The notes beneath the pieces were generated by a model, which searched no databases, was not told where the DNA came from, and saw only the letters and a list, made by a program, of their open reading frames with translations. Positions 23,311-33,479 of a stretch of DNA of 64,000 nt are shown piece by piece (the stretch's first letter is position 1; each line of letters opens with the position of its first letter). Both the position numbers and the translations under genes were made by a program. This stretch comes from Erigeron canadensis (Eukaryota > Streptophyta > Magnoliopsida > Asterales > Asteraceae), in the NCBI RefSeq assembly GCF_010389155.1, contig NC_057768.1, positions 611,501-675,500 on the forward strand, written 5' to 3'.

Positions 23311-24949
23311 TTCAATTCTCCTAAGGTATCCCATACTTTTCCATGCAAAACTTGTATGTATGAAGTTGCTCATAAATGGATACAGATCCCGATTCATCTG
23401 GAATTCCATACAGATCCCGAAGGGATTCCTTTTCGCTTCAAGAAAGTCTTTCATTTGCTTTCCATAAGGCGTTTTCAGGAGTTTATTTATAAATCTCTCA
23501 CGCGGATTTAGTTCCGATCGATCGATCGATCTAGGGTTTTGCTTTTTCTTTCTTTTCTTTTCTTATATTCTTTAATTTTATATCAAATCAATTTGGGGGT
23601 CCGGCAGTCCATCGTATCCTATATAGGGTTATTTATTTACTCTTTTGCGGTATATGTTACACGCATACTCCCTTGGCCGGAGTTCATTATCCGTCTGGAC
23701 ATCAAAATATAGTCAAATTTTTATAAATTATTACTTCGATAAAATTAGTAATTTGTTCAAACCAACTTTGGATATTAATAGTGCAAATCAACACTCTTAT
23801 ATAATGGTAAAATGTTGTTGGTGTATATAATGGTAATGAGAAATTGTCATTTCTTTTTCTTCAGTTAAAATATGCCTATAAATATTCCATTGATATTTTT
23901 TTTAGTAGGATTTAGTGTTGTGAGTGTTTTTGTAAGTAAAGAAATATATGGATGAATGAATTTGATAAAAGAATCAATTTCGTTTGATTCCATATTGTTT
24001 TGGTTAATTTTCATTTGGGTTTGATGATAGATATAGATTGTTTGATTGATCACAATGATGGTTTATAGATTTGGAGCCTTGGAGGTGTAGTAGAACAAAT
24101 AAAAAGCTAAAAGAATCACTGTTGGTCTTTTATATGTGGAGGAGAGATGAGAGTCAAAAAGTCAAAAGACTAAACTCGAATCTTATTGAAGATTCTGATT
24201 AACAGGATGAAACGTAACTATTAGGGTAATTAAACCACATGGAAAATTTGTGTCGTTAACTTTTTTTGATAATTTATATCTAATATGACCGACAATTTAG
24301 TGTTATTTTACAAATGAAGTGAGCTCAAGCCTCTAAAGTTATTGACAAGTCGAGCTCAAGCTTTACTCATATGGCTCAAAATGATTCAAAGTTGACCTCA
24401 AGCTCTTTGAAATTGACCAAGTTGATTTACTCATAATTTTCAGACCGCCTTTTAGCAGAAATCCGGTTGGAAACATGTCGGTTAGATTGCTGAAAGTGAA
24501 CCGGCGTGAACCGTGTGAATCGGCCAGGTCAGATCGAACCGGATCGAGATTTGAATCGGATGAAACCGGTCAATGGTATGTCAACACACTGAAACCGTCG
24601 TGAACTTTCCTTTTTTTTTCCTTGTTGGAGAGATTGGGGGTGGAAAGATGATTGGGTCTTTTTTGTTGAAACTGTTAGTTGTTTTCGCCAAAACCTTTCA
24701 TCTTCTATGGTGATGGATTGTTGGTAGTTTGTTTCTTCTTCTTTGAACGCTTATAGATATGTTTTCTTTTTCTTTCTAACGTCGGCAAATATATTTGCCC
24801 GTGGTGTGCTTGGCTGGAGAATGGTTTGAGAGTAAAATATACACAACTCTTTTTTATACTTCTTATAACATATCAATATATCATCATTACATTTTTTACT
24901 ATCTATATATTATTGATATTGACTAGATTGATGGTTAATGACTGATAGA
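23311..24949. other. AT-rich intergenic with dispersed repeats
   Basis: No gene supported. About 24280-24445 (GACCGACAATTTAGTG ... GACAAGTCGAGCTCAAGC) is a repeat with a second copy at 43315-43490. About 24455-24570 is rich in ACCGG/CCGGT motifs, a MITE-like pattern also seen near 33930-34015. Confidence 0.45.
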
Positions 24950-25003
24950 TAAAAATACGCGCCCCGTATCTCGACCACCTATTTTAGTAAATTGACCAGG
25001 GAC

Positions 25004-25030
25004 ATTTTGCAGCGACCCTCGCTGCAAAAT
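25004..25030. repeat. MULE palindrome copy 1 (left terminal repeat)
   Basis: Arm ATTTTGCAGCGA, centre CCC, then the exact inverse arm (12-bp stem). Four relatives: 25089-25119 (arm ACTTATTGCAGCGA, centre GGG, 14-bp stem), 25641-25667 and 25734-25760 (arm TTTTTGCAGCGA, centre CCC), and 33400-33430 in the right terminal repeat (arm ACTTTTTGCAGCGA, centre GGG). Arm variants are matched on both sides in every copy. Confidence 0.9.
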
Positions 25031-25269
25031 ATATGACCACGTCAGCATTCCACTCACCGCTTTAAATGTTTGACCCGACCGTTACTCCACTTATTGCAGC
25101 GAGGGTCGCTGCAATAAGTTCACCGGGCATCTTTTTAAAAACCGATCCACCGTTCCATCTATTCTATCATTTGCAATTTACACTTCCTCCTCCCTTCATA
25201 TCATTTGCAGTTTACACTTCCCCCTCCCTTCAAAATATAAAAATTTTTTACACTTTTTCTTCCTCCACC

Positions 25270-25510
25270 CTTCTATTGCAGTACCGCCGCCAGCCACCAC
25301 CGTCCACCGGCAGCCACCACCGTCCACCTGCAGCCACCACCGTGCAGTACCACCAGCCTTTTCTTCCTCCACCATCTATTGCATTACCGCCGCCAGCCAC
25401 CATCGTCCATCGCCACCGCCGGCAGCCACCACTGTCCACCGCCAGCCACCACCGTGCAGTACCGCCAGCCGCCGCCGCCGTCCACCGCCACCGCAGTACC
25501 GCCAGTGTCG
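25270..25510. repeat. CCACC/GCAGCC-rich low-complexity tract in the MULE leader
   Basis: Repeated CAGCCACCACCGTCCACC units give long Pro/Ser/His-rich frames on + and Gly/Trp-rich frames on -. They are composition effects, not genes. The tract lies upstream of the + strand gene and could be its 5' UTR or promoter. Confidence 0.6.
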
Positions 25511-25634
25511 GGATTATCCTCCCCCAAATTCCGGTCAGTCGTCTTTCCCAAATTTTCAAGCCATTTCAAATTGTGGTATGTATTTTATGCTTTTCCCAAT
25601 ATCCAAACCATTATTTTTTTTATATCTAGACCAT

Positions 25635-25820
25635 TACTAATTTTTGCAGCGACCCTCGCTGCAAAAAGTGAAAAAATTCGGCCTCCATGGTATGTTAGTA
25701 TAGTTTTTGTACATATATCAGTTTTGTTACTAATTTTTGCAGCGACCCTCGCTGCAAAAAGTGAAAAAATTCGGCTTCCATGGTATGTTAATATAGTTTT
25801 TGTACATATATCAGTTTTGT
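25635..25820. repeat. 93-bp tandem duplication containing the MULE palindrome
   Basis: Two nearly identical 93-bp units, each with the palindrome followed by GTGAAAAAATTCGGC and TTTTTGTACATATATCAG. A shorter GTTAGTTTTGTTAG-type minisatellite continues to about 26060. Confidence 0.85.
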
Positions 25821-26764
25821 TAATTTGTTAGAATTATTAGTTGTTTATAGGATTTTAATAGGTTTGTTATTATATTGGTATGTTATTATTAGTTTTGTTA
25901 GTTTTGTGAATTAGTTAGTTTTGTTAGAATATTGGTATGTTAGTATAGTTTTTGTATATTTATTAGTTTTGTTAGTTTTGTTAGAATATTGGTATGTTAG
26001 TATAGTTTTTGTATATATTTATTAGTTTTGTTAGTTTTGTTAGGATTATTAGTTGTTTATAGGATTTGAATAGGTTTGTTACTATAGTTAGTTTTGATTT
26101 GTTGATAATTTAGTGATTTGTTAGGAGCCACGAATTTGTTTTGTTAGTGATTTGTTAGAATATATATCTTTAAATGCAAAATTAAGAAGATTAGAATTTG
26201 TTAAAAAATTGATTAAAATAAATAGGCAAGATTATGTAAAAATTTTGATTAAATAAACTACTTAAGACGTAATAAAATTTAGTTCAACAAAAATATACAT
26301 AAAAATTAATCGTTTAAAAAATTAAGTTCAAAAGTATAAAAAATTAAGTTAAAAAGCTAATATATTGATTTGTTAGAATATTTTAGTCATTAGTGTTAGG
26401 TGTTTTACTTTTTGGTTAGAATATTGACAAAATAAAAATGACGTAGATTAAAATTTGTTAAAAAATTTATTAAAATAAATAGCCAAGATTATGTTAAAAA
26501 TATATGTATTGAACTAAATATACAAAATTATTTAAAAATTTGAATTAAAAATTTTGATTAAATAAACTACCTTAGACGTATTAAAAATTACTATAAAGTT
26601 AAATTTAAAAGTATAAAAGTAAATTTATATTGTATAAACGGAGTTCTAAAAATTATTATCAAGTAAAATAGATATATATAAAAGTAATTAAATTTGTGAT
26701 AATTTTGTTATATGATTTGTATTTTGCAAAAAACGTATAATATGATTTGTATTTTGCAGTATAG

Positions 26765-28350
26765 ATGGCGACTTACCATGGCGGTGATGGCGGCAATGAA
26801 GACCCACATCGACCATGGTGGAAGATTACATGGGGCTGCAAAGGCAGCGGCGGTAAGGAATTTGGTTTTTTTATAATTCATATTTTAATTTAATATTTTT
26901 TACTAACTTGTCTTTTTAGAATTTGGTTCTTTATAATTCATATTTTAATTTAATATTTTTTTTACTAACTTGTTTTTTTAATTTTTTCTAGCCTCTCGAA
27001 AGGGAAAGGGGAGGGGGCCATGTCAAAATTTAAATTTGGAGGCTGAGTTCGCGAAAAAGGGCCGCCTGTCGATCGACTTCGACATGAGGAACTTAAAAAC
27101 GTGGCAGGCGATCGGCCCAAATTCTTCTATGTATAAGAGCCTCATCGGCACCTTGGTCCGCCACATCCCTCAGACATACGACTCTTGGGACCATGTGCCT
27201 GCTGAGAGAAAGGATTTTATCATCCCGACTCTGAACGTAAAATATTATTCATTTTTAACTTCTTCTTTGATGTTTGTATCAATTTTTAATTTCGCTAACT
27301 TTTACTTTTATAAATTGCAGACTCGGTTCAAATTGGACCACTTTATTCAGATTCCTAACCCCGAGGATCCTATCAGGCGGGGGTTCAGGTTGTGTGTTGA
27401 TAGGGACTGCTCCGATCAGTATCGGCTCCGAAAGAGCCAGTTCAAGAGAGCCCACTTTTCCAAAAAGGGGGGCCTGGATGCAGTTCCCCAGTTGGAACAG
27501 GCTGTTCCTCCAGAGAGTATGTCACAGGAGGACTGGAGAGCTTTGTTGGGGTATTACCAGAGGGAGGACCGGGTGAAGCAGTCGGCGAGAAACAGCACGA
27601 ACAGGGGCAAGCAAGTTCTTGCGGGGACCCATGGTCGTAAGTCTTACTCTCAGTACGTCCACCAGGAGAAGGTTAGTTATGAATTATATATGTATTAAAT
27701 ATATATACTTGTGTTTAAAAGTATAAATTAAAGAATGTATATGTCTTATGATAAATTGATGTGTTTACAGGTTGAAAAAAACAAGGACGTGGACTTGGTG
27801 GATTTGTTCGAGATTAAGCACAAGAAGAAGAAGGATAAACAATGGGAACACCCGATGGCTGAAGAAATACATGTATGTGTCTCTCTGTAAGATTTTATAT
27901 TTTTTAGTATTAAATGTTAATTAATCAACCTTATGTATAATGTAATGTTTTTTACAGTCTCAGCTCAAGAAAAAGAAGGAGGAGGCTGAACAGGACCCCG
28001 TTCCAACACCAGATCCTGACATTGTCATGGATGTACGGGGACCCCGGGCGGGGCATCGTCGAGGCATAGGGCGGGTCATCAGGCAGATGGGTACCGAGGC
28101 GTATGACTATACGCATCTTACCCAGGGACAGCCACGTGCATCATTCGACTTGAACAATGACCCACCTCAACCGAGCCAGACGTCTTCCTTATTTGAGGAA
28201 TTATTTAACTATTCTAGTTATGCACAGGCTCCTTTTCCTCCTCAGCCGTCCCAGCAGTTGCCCACAGCCCCTCAATACTCAGGCGGATCGTATCATGTCA
28301 ATTTAGATGACGATGATGATGATGATGAGAGCGATAGTGCTCATGATTAG
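26765..28350 (+). CDS. MULE accessory protein with Transposase_24-like domain
   Basis: Exons 26765-26852, 26992-27236, 27321-27671, 27771-27872 and 27958-28350 join in frame to 392 aa with no stop. Visible: a basic Gly-rich start; KTWQAIGPNSSMYKSLIGTL; then a block at about 195-265 (MSQEDWRALLGYYQ, N-NRGKQVL--THGRKSYSQY, VDLFEIKHKKKKD) that follows the Transposase_24 (Ptta/En/Spm accessory) pattern; a Lys/Glu-rich helix; and a Pro/Gln-rich tail ending in an Asp run. Such proteins accompany transposases and may bind element DNA; their role in MULEs is not settled. It points toward the transposase gene. Intactness suggests recent activity or continued selection. Confidence 0.8.
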
Positions 28351-28711
28351 TATTTTTTGGTTATAAACAATATATTTTTTATTGTATCAATTATGTTTGT
28401 GGTGTATATGTGTTTATCTTTTCGGATGTGCTGGTGATGATGGTCATAACAAACGAAAAAAATGTAAAAAAAATATGCCTAATCTATATACATAAATACG
28501 TCAACTATTATTAGTAATAGAATACGTCAACGATATCTAGTGCTTATAAAAACAAAAACATCAAAGATAGCTATAGAATACGTCAACTATTATTAGTAGT
28601 CATTATAACAAATATAAGTAAGAAAATACATCAACGATATCTACTACTTGTAATAATTATTATTACATACGTTAAAGAGTTACAAACAAACAATTATATG
28701 ATATAAATAAA
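28351..28711. other. Gap between the convergent MULE genes
   Basis: AT-rich, with repeats of AATACGTCAAC and ATATCTA(G/C)T at about 28490-28660. Presumably the 3' UTRs and terminators of both genes. No gene. Confidence 0.5.
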
Positions 28712-30112
28712 CTATTCAAGGATCTCATATCCCGTAGGTGGCTTATTAGCTTGAACGTGTCTGTGGTACTCAGCCAAACGGTCTCTGTACTTCGGATGTG
28801 TTGCCCAGGCCTGCGATGCAGGTTTATCATGTCCCCAAGCTGAGGTGTAAGGCATTGGGCAGTCCTTATCTAAAACAACCGTAACAAAATGTGTCGACCC
28901 CGATACCAGGGCAATGCATATCGGGTCATCTACGTATAGCTCGCCTGGCCCCTTCCAAAAAGGAAAACATGTGATGTTCTCCTCTAAACTTAAACAGATA
29001 ATTATTACCCCCAACGCATTAGACAGCAGCATAGCGCAATATGGATTCATCATCCAGTAATCGTGTGGGCGACCATTCGGATAAGACATTGATAGCAAAG
29101 TGTGTATGTGTTTAGCGTCACCAGCGAATGCACCCTCATAACATCCGCGCTTGGACTCATACTCCTCTAGCATAAGTTTGCGAATCCACTCGAATTTTTG
29201 CTCGTTTTCACCCAAAGCAACAGCCAGTGACCGAAACCCACAGTTACCATCAGACTGTACATTTTTTATATTTACAACGTATCTTTGAAAGAACTTAGGG
29301 AGCTGGCCTAGGTAATGACTCATGTCAAACGATGTTGACTCACTCGGGAAAAAGTTGTGTGTAAACGGTTCTGGGTTGTTCTGGGGATTTTGTGTATTCT
29401 GTGTAATGGGTGTCGAGAACAATTGATCAACAAAGCTATATGTTTCTTCTTGCGTTTGGTTATTCTGCTCTCCGAAATAACTTTGTGTGTCTGCGAAACG
29501 TGAATCGCTACCCACATACGAACTATGTCTGCCACTTTGTCCCCAGTATAGTTTGTTATAAGGTTCGCCAAAGGAATCTGTATTTCCCGAGATGTTAAAC
29601 TCATAACCCACATACCCACTTTGACTACCACTTTGACCCCATACTACTTTGTTGTATGGTTCGTCTACATTGTCTGGCACGTTCATTGATAGGCCCACAT
29701 AATTACTTTGTCTCCCAATCTGACCCCATTCGGGCTGGCTTTCAGTTTCATTGAAGAAACGTGATGGTGTTTCCGCGAAAACAGAACTGGTGCCCACATA
29801 ATCACTCTGTCTCCGACTGTCAGGTGATTGTGCTTGGCTTTCAGTTTCATTGAAGAAACGTGAGGGTGTTTCCGCGAAAAATGAACCGGTGCCCACATAA
29901 TCACTCTGTCTACGACTTTCAGGTGATTGTGGTTGACTTTCCCTTTCTTCAAAAAAAGGTGATTGGGTGCTCACGTATTCACTGTGTCTCGCATATTGGC
30001 CTTCTCCAAATGCACATGACGGCTGCGAAAATTGATCGGAGAATTGAACCGACCTGGATTTTTGAAGACCCGAGGGTGCTGTGTTTGTCGCTGGTCTGTT
30101 TTGTTCGGGCGC
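28712..30112 (-). CDS. OTU-protease-like C-terminal exon of the MULE gene
   Basis: One long open exon (466 codons plus stop) following an acceptor at 30113-30115. The first half holds six imperfect repeats built around RQSxYVG with FFxETxS spacers. The second half has an OTU cysteine-protease pattern: SDGNCGFRSLAVAL with the candidate catalytic Cys coded at 29242-29240, WMMNPYCAMLLSNALGV, then STHFVTV with the candidate His at 28891-28889. OTU enzymes cleave ubiquitin chains; activity here is inferred only. It should be spliced to the exon ending at 30234 and so form the tail of the transposase polypeptide, but since the upstream exons are broken it may be separate or silent. Reported plant MULE proteases are mostly ULP1-type, so the OTU type is notable. 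Confidence 0.75.
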   Translation of the reverse strand, partial: APEQNRPATNTAPSGLQKSRSVQFSDQFSQPSCAFGEGQYARHSEYVSTQSPFFEERESQPQSPESRRQSDYVGTGSFFAETPSRFFNETESQAQSPDSRRQSDYVGTSSVFAETPSRFFNETESQPEWGQIGRQSNYVGLSMNVPDNVDEPYNKVVWGQSGSQSGYVGYEFNISGNTDSFGEPYNKLYWGQSGRHSSYVGSDSRFADTQSYFGEQNNQTQEETYSFVDQLFSTPITQNTQNPQNNPEPFTHNFFPSESTSFDMSHYLGQLPKFFQRYVVNIKNVQSDGNCGFRSLAVALGENEQKFEWIRKLMLEEYESKRGCYEGAFAGDAKHIHTLLSMSYPNGRPHDYWMMNPYCAMLLSNALGVIIICLSLEENITCFPFWKGPGELYVDDPICIALVSGSTHFVTVVLDKDCPMPYTSAWGHDKPASQAWATHPKYRDRLAEYHRHVQANKPPTGYEILE

Positions 30113-30233
30113 CTGCAAAAAAAAAATTTTAATAACAGATTACACTTACAAGTATACTAACAAATAGGGGGCAATTACCAAAAAAAAAAAAATTCAATTA
30201 ATTAAATGTAGTTCGAATTATGATCCAACATAC

Positions 30234-33057
30234 TTGAGGTATATTTTTCTTTGACCCGATTGGTCTTCCACGTTTATTTTTAATAACAGACGGGTCCTTG
30301 ATTTTCGTTCTCCCCGGATAGACGATGTCTTTTAATTTAGAAATCCAGTTTTTGCGATTTGACTTCGGTTGATCCTTAAACTGGACTTTAACATCCTCTA
30401 CTAATTGGTCGATAGCTTCGTCATCGTCAGAGTCTTTTCGATGATCGTTGTCCGGAAGGCATGTCGACGGTGTCAGGTCTAGTTTTCTCCAAAAGTCATT
30501 TATGGTATGCACCTCAACACGTTTGTCTACATTTTTGATGAAAAATAATTACAATATTTGTGCATTTAGCAAAAAAAAAAAAAGCAATTGCCTATATTTC
30601 AATAAACTTACTGCAATGCATGTACGCAGCTAGACGGCAGGCACATGGAAGGCCACAACTAGTCTACACCTTACACCCGCATTTTCTCAAGTCTTTTCCG
30701 ATCTCATTTTTAAATCGTTTTATTTCATCGACCATTATATCAAGAGCTGTCACAGATACAACACAAAGCAGGTCTTTCAGACATGGGTAGTTGTGCTTAC
30801 CAGCTCTATAAATCCTGCATTCTTCCAGTTGGCCCTTGATTTCTGTATCTTGTCCGAGGAGGACATCATTAACACACTGAATTATTCGTTGAAATGTACA
30901 TCTCCCCTGTAACTCGGACTTGAGGAGTGAATGCTCAGCCTCAACTCTGTTGGTAGTGTAATTACGGTAGTTGAGGTGCTGATCCACCCAAAAGGACACA
31001 AACTTTTCCTTGTACGGGGAAAGCCACTCCTTCTGCAGGTACTTGTAAACCTCTGTCAATTTAACATGTGATTAGCGTGTGTGGGTATATGTGATTTACC
31101 AAAAATTAGAAAAAAAAAAACTTCAAAAGCACTTCACTTACTGTCTAAACGGGGACCCATCTTCTCTTTTAAATATGATAAATTGTTGGTGTACTCTTCT
31201 AGTGTGCGGGACTCGTAAAGTTTTTTCCACCATCCGTAAAAAGGCCCCCATTTCCCTTCCCCTTTTAACGATGGCATGCTAAATTTGTCTATGTTCCTCC
31301 ATATGTGCACTCTACACAGTAAATGGTATGCTTCAGGCATAACGGTTTTGCATGCTTTCATTAGCAGCCAGATCCCGGTCCGTGAGTACGACACGCACAA
31401 CAAAGCCTTCACCTAACGTCGACTTCAAACACTCCAACACCCATCTATAATTATGCTTTTGTTCGCTTATGATAAACGCATATGATATGCTAAAGGTCCT
31501 GTTTGTTGGAGTGACACCAACGATCTCGACCAATGGCATGTTGTACATATTCGTTTTGTACGTGGCGTCTATTTGGATAACATAAGGAAATGCACGCCAC
31601 AATTTAAATGATGTCGGATGTATAAAAAACAGATTCTCTAACCGACCAGATACACTGTTTGTTGTATGATAATACAAGTAATTATGCTCCTTAAGCAAAC
31701 TGAACATAACCTGTTTCGTTTGAACAATATGGCGTACATATGTCGTTTCAGATACTTTATCATAGTAAATAAATAAAAAGATATGTAAATTTGATATGAT
31801 ATACCTGCATTGGAGTGTTCCCATGTTTTTCGGCCGCCTTCTTCCGCATAGCTTTTTGGAAATTGTAAATGTCATCACTGCGGGTCAAGTTTCCTGGAAA
31901 TTTGTCTTTCAATAGCTTTAACATCCTACGGGGCGTACTACCACGATGATATTCTTCTTCCAGAAATAATCTCTCCTCTTCAGTCAACCTTCTTGCGTAC
32001 GCGTAACCCTCCAGATTCTCAGCTGGATAGTGATTATGTGTGTCGTCTACAACAGTTATCCTCCAACCATCATCAGTTAAACGACCGATTAATCTAAAGG
32101 GACACTGACACTTAAGTGTCTTTTTAACGAGGCCGCTTATCCTATCATCCATTTTTCCAGAAAGATTACAGACTATCGTCACTTTATTTCTTACACCAGC
32201 TAAGTTGGAATTTGTTCGTCGTTTGATTAACACATAACCAAGCTGCAATCATGTACTTTTCGCCCAGTTGAACAATTCTTCGTGTGAATCGAACACCTAA
32301 ATTAGTTTTTTTTAATAAAAATTATCATTAAATTGTATACTTATAAATATCTAACATCTTAAAATTACAATAAATATAACAACGAAACACAAATTAAATA
32401 GTACTAAAATATAAATATTATAATGATATTTCCTGAATTAGTTTTTTCTTAACAAATTATCATTAATTTGTATAATAATAAATATCTAACATTTTAAATA
32501 TGCAATATCTAACATTTTAAAATTGCAATAAATTTAACAAAAAAACACAAATTAAATAGTACTAAAATATAAATATTTTAATGATATTTGCCTAAATTAG
32601 TTTTTTTTAAACAAATTATCATTAATTTGTATAATAATAAATATCTAACATTTTAAATATGCAATATCTAACATTTTAAAATTGCAATAAATTTAACAAC
32701 TAAACACAAATTAAATAGTACTAAAATATAAATATTTTAATGATATTTGCATAGATTAGTGTTTTTTATAAAAATTATCATTAATTTGTATACTAATAAA
32801 TATCTAACATTTTAAATATGCAATAAATTTAACAAAAAAACACAAATTAAATACTACTAAAATATAAACTAATAATGATATTTGCCTAAATTAGTTTTTT
32901 TTAAAGTTAACAAGGATACCTGATCGGTGTGAAAAACCCTAGCGTTGTAGTCAAAATGAGGGGCCGCCTCTGGTATGTCAAATTCTTCATCAGGTTCTTC
33001 TAAGTGAAGCTCAAAACCTTCCGCGCCCATTTCGCCCCATATACTTTCAAAATCCAT
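30234..33057 (-). pseudogene. MULE transposase (FAR1/MURA type), disrupted
   Basis: Minus-strand exons: 33057-32920 (MDFESIWGEMG...), 32296-31805 (FAR1-type zinc-binding region, KCQCPF...THNHYP), about 31754-31142 (MULE catalytic core with IDATYKTNMY and VLTDRDLA, then RVHIWRNIDKF), 31052-30612 (NRVEAEHSLLKSELQ, then a SWIM-type CGCKV...CGLPCAC) and 30526-30234 (KRGRPIGSKK, AT-hook-like). Damage: an in-frame TGA at 32251-32249; the only GT-AG choice at 31804-31755 is 50 nt and leaves the frame wrong; one extra base near 31364-31367 just after the second catalytic Asp; and an in-frame TAG inside the SWIM motif just upstream of 30660. The three acidic catalytic positions remain recognisable. 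Confidence 0.85.
32298..32890. repeat. ~160-bp tandem repeat in transposase intron 1
   Basis: Four imperfect units, each with AATTAGTTTTTTTTAA, ATTATCATTAATTTGTATA, AATATCTAACATTTTAAA and AAATAGTACTAAAATATAA; spacing about 160, 160 and 133 bp. Non-coding. Confidence 0.85.
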
Positions 33058-33399
33058 CCGAAATAATGATAAACTATAATAATAATACTAAAGATCTACA
33101 ATTTATAGTATATTGAAAATCTAATGTATATCTATATCTATATATATAAACGATTGTGAAAGAACAAATAGAATATAGAACAAATAGAAAGAAAGAGTGA
33201 ATAATATATCTATATATGTATATCTATATCTATATATAAAAACGATTGTGAAAGAACAAATAGAACAAATAGAATATAGAACAAATAGAAAGATTGTGAG
33301 AAAACGATTGTGAGAAAAGCGGAAGATACGAGTTTCCATATATAGAATCAATTATACACTGTGGACCATTAAGTCCTCAGTGTATGTTTTCGTACATCG
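33058..33399. repeat. Promoter side of the transposase with ~110-bp duplication
   Basis: Two copies (about 33121-33205 and 33215-33310) share AACGATTGTGAAAGAACAAA and AATAGAACAAATAGAA, with TATCTATATC runs. Lies between the transposase start and the right terminal repeat, so it likely contains the promoter. Confidence 0.6.
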
Positions 33400-33479
33400 A
33401 CTTTTTGCAGCGAGGGTCGCTGCAAAAAGTGTGGTCATTTTACTAAAAAACTGATCGGGTCACCAGACGCCTAAAAATA

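Larger units (their letters stand above)
24958..33471. mobile_element. Mutator-like element (MULE) with OTU and Transposase_24-like genes
   Basis: The 8-bp sequence TAAAAATA stands directly on both sides (24950-24957 and 33472-33479). The ends are imperfect inverted repeats of ~70 bp: left 24958-25030 and right 33402-33471 share TTTTAGTAAA(A/T)TGACCA followed by the palindromic GCAGCGA...TCGCTGC block. Inside are a + strand accessory gene (26765-28350) and a - strand transposase plus OTU gene (33057-28712), pointing at each other across a ~360-bp gap. MULE target duplications are usually 9 bp, so the exact base at one end may be off by one. The transposase is broken, so this copy is probably not autonomous. 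Confidence 0.85.

Noticed and set aside
25066..25831. Long Pro/Ser/His-rich and Gly/Trp-rich frames on both strands
   Set aside because: They come from CCACC/GCAGCC low-complexity repeats and a tandem duplication in the MULE leader, not from a protein family.
29320..30132. Alternative frames on both strands over the OTU exon
   Set aside because: Shadows of the real minus-strand frame; the repeat array there keeps other frames open.
31755..31804. A 50-nt GT-AG intron in the transposase
   Set aside because: Too short for a normal plant intron, and splicing it leaves the wrong frame; treated as a lesion or unresolved junction.
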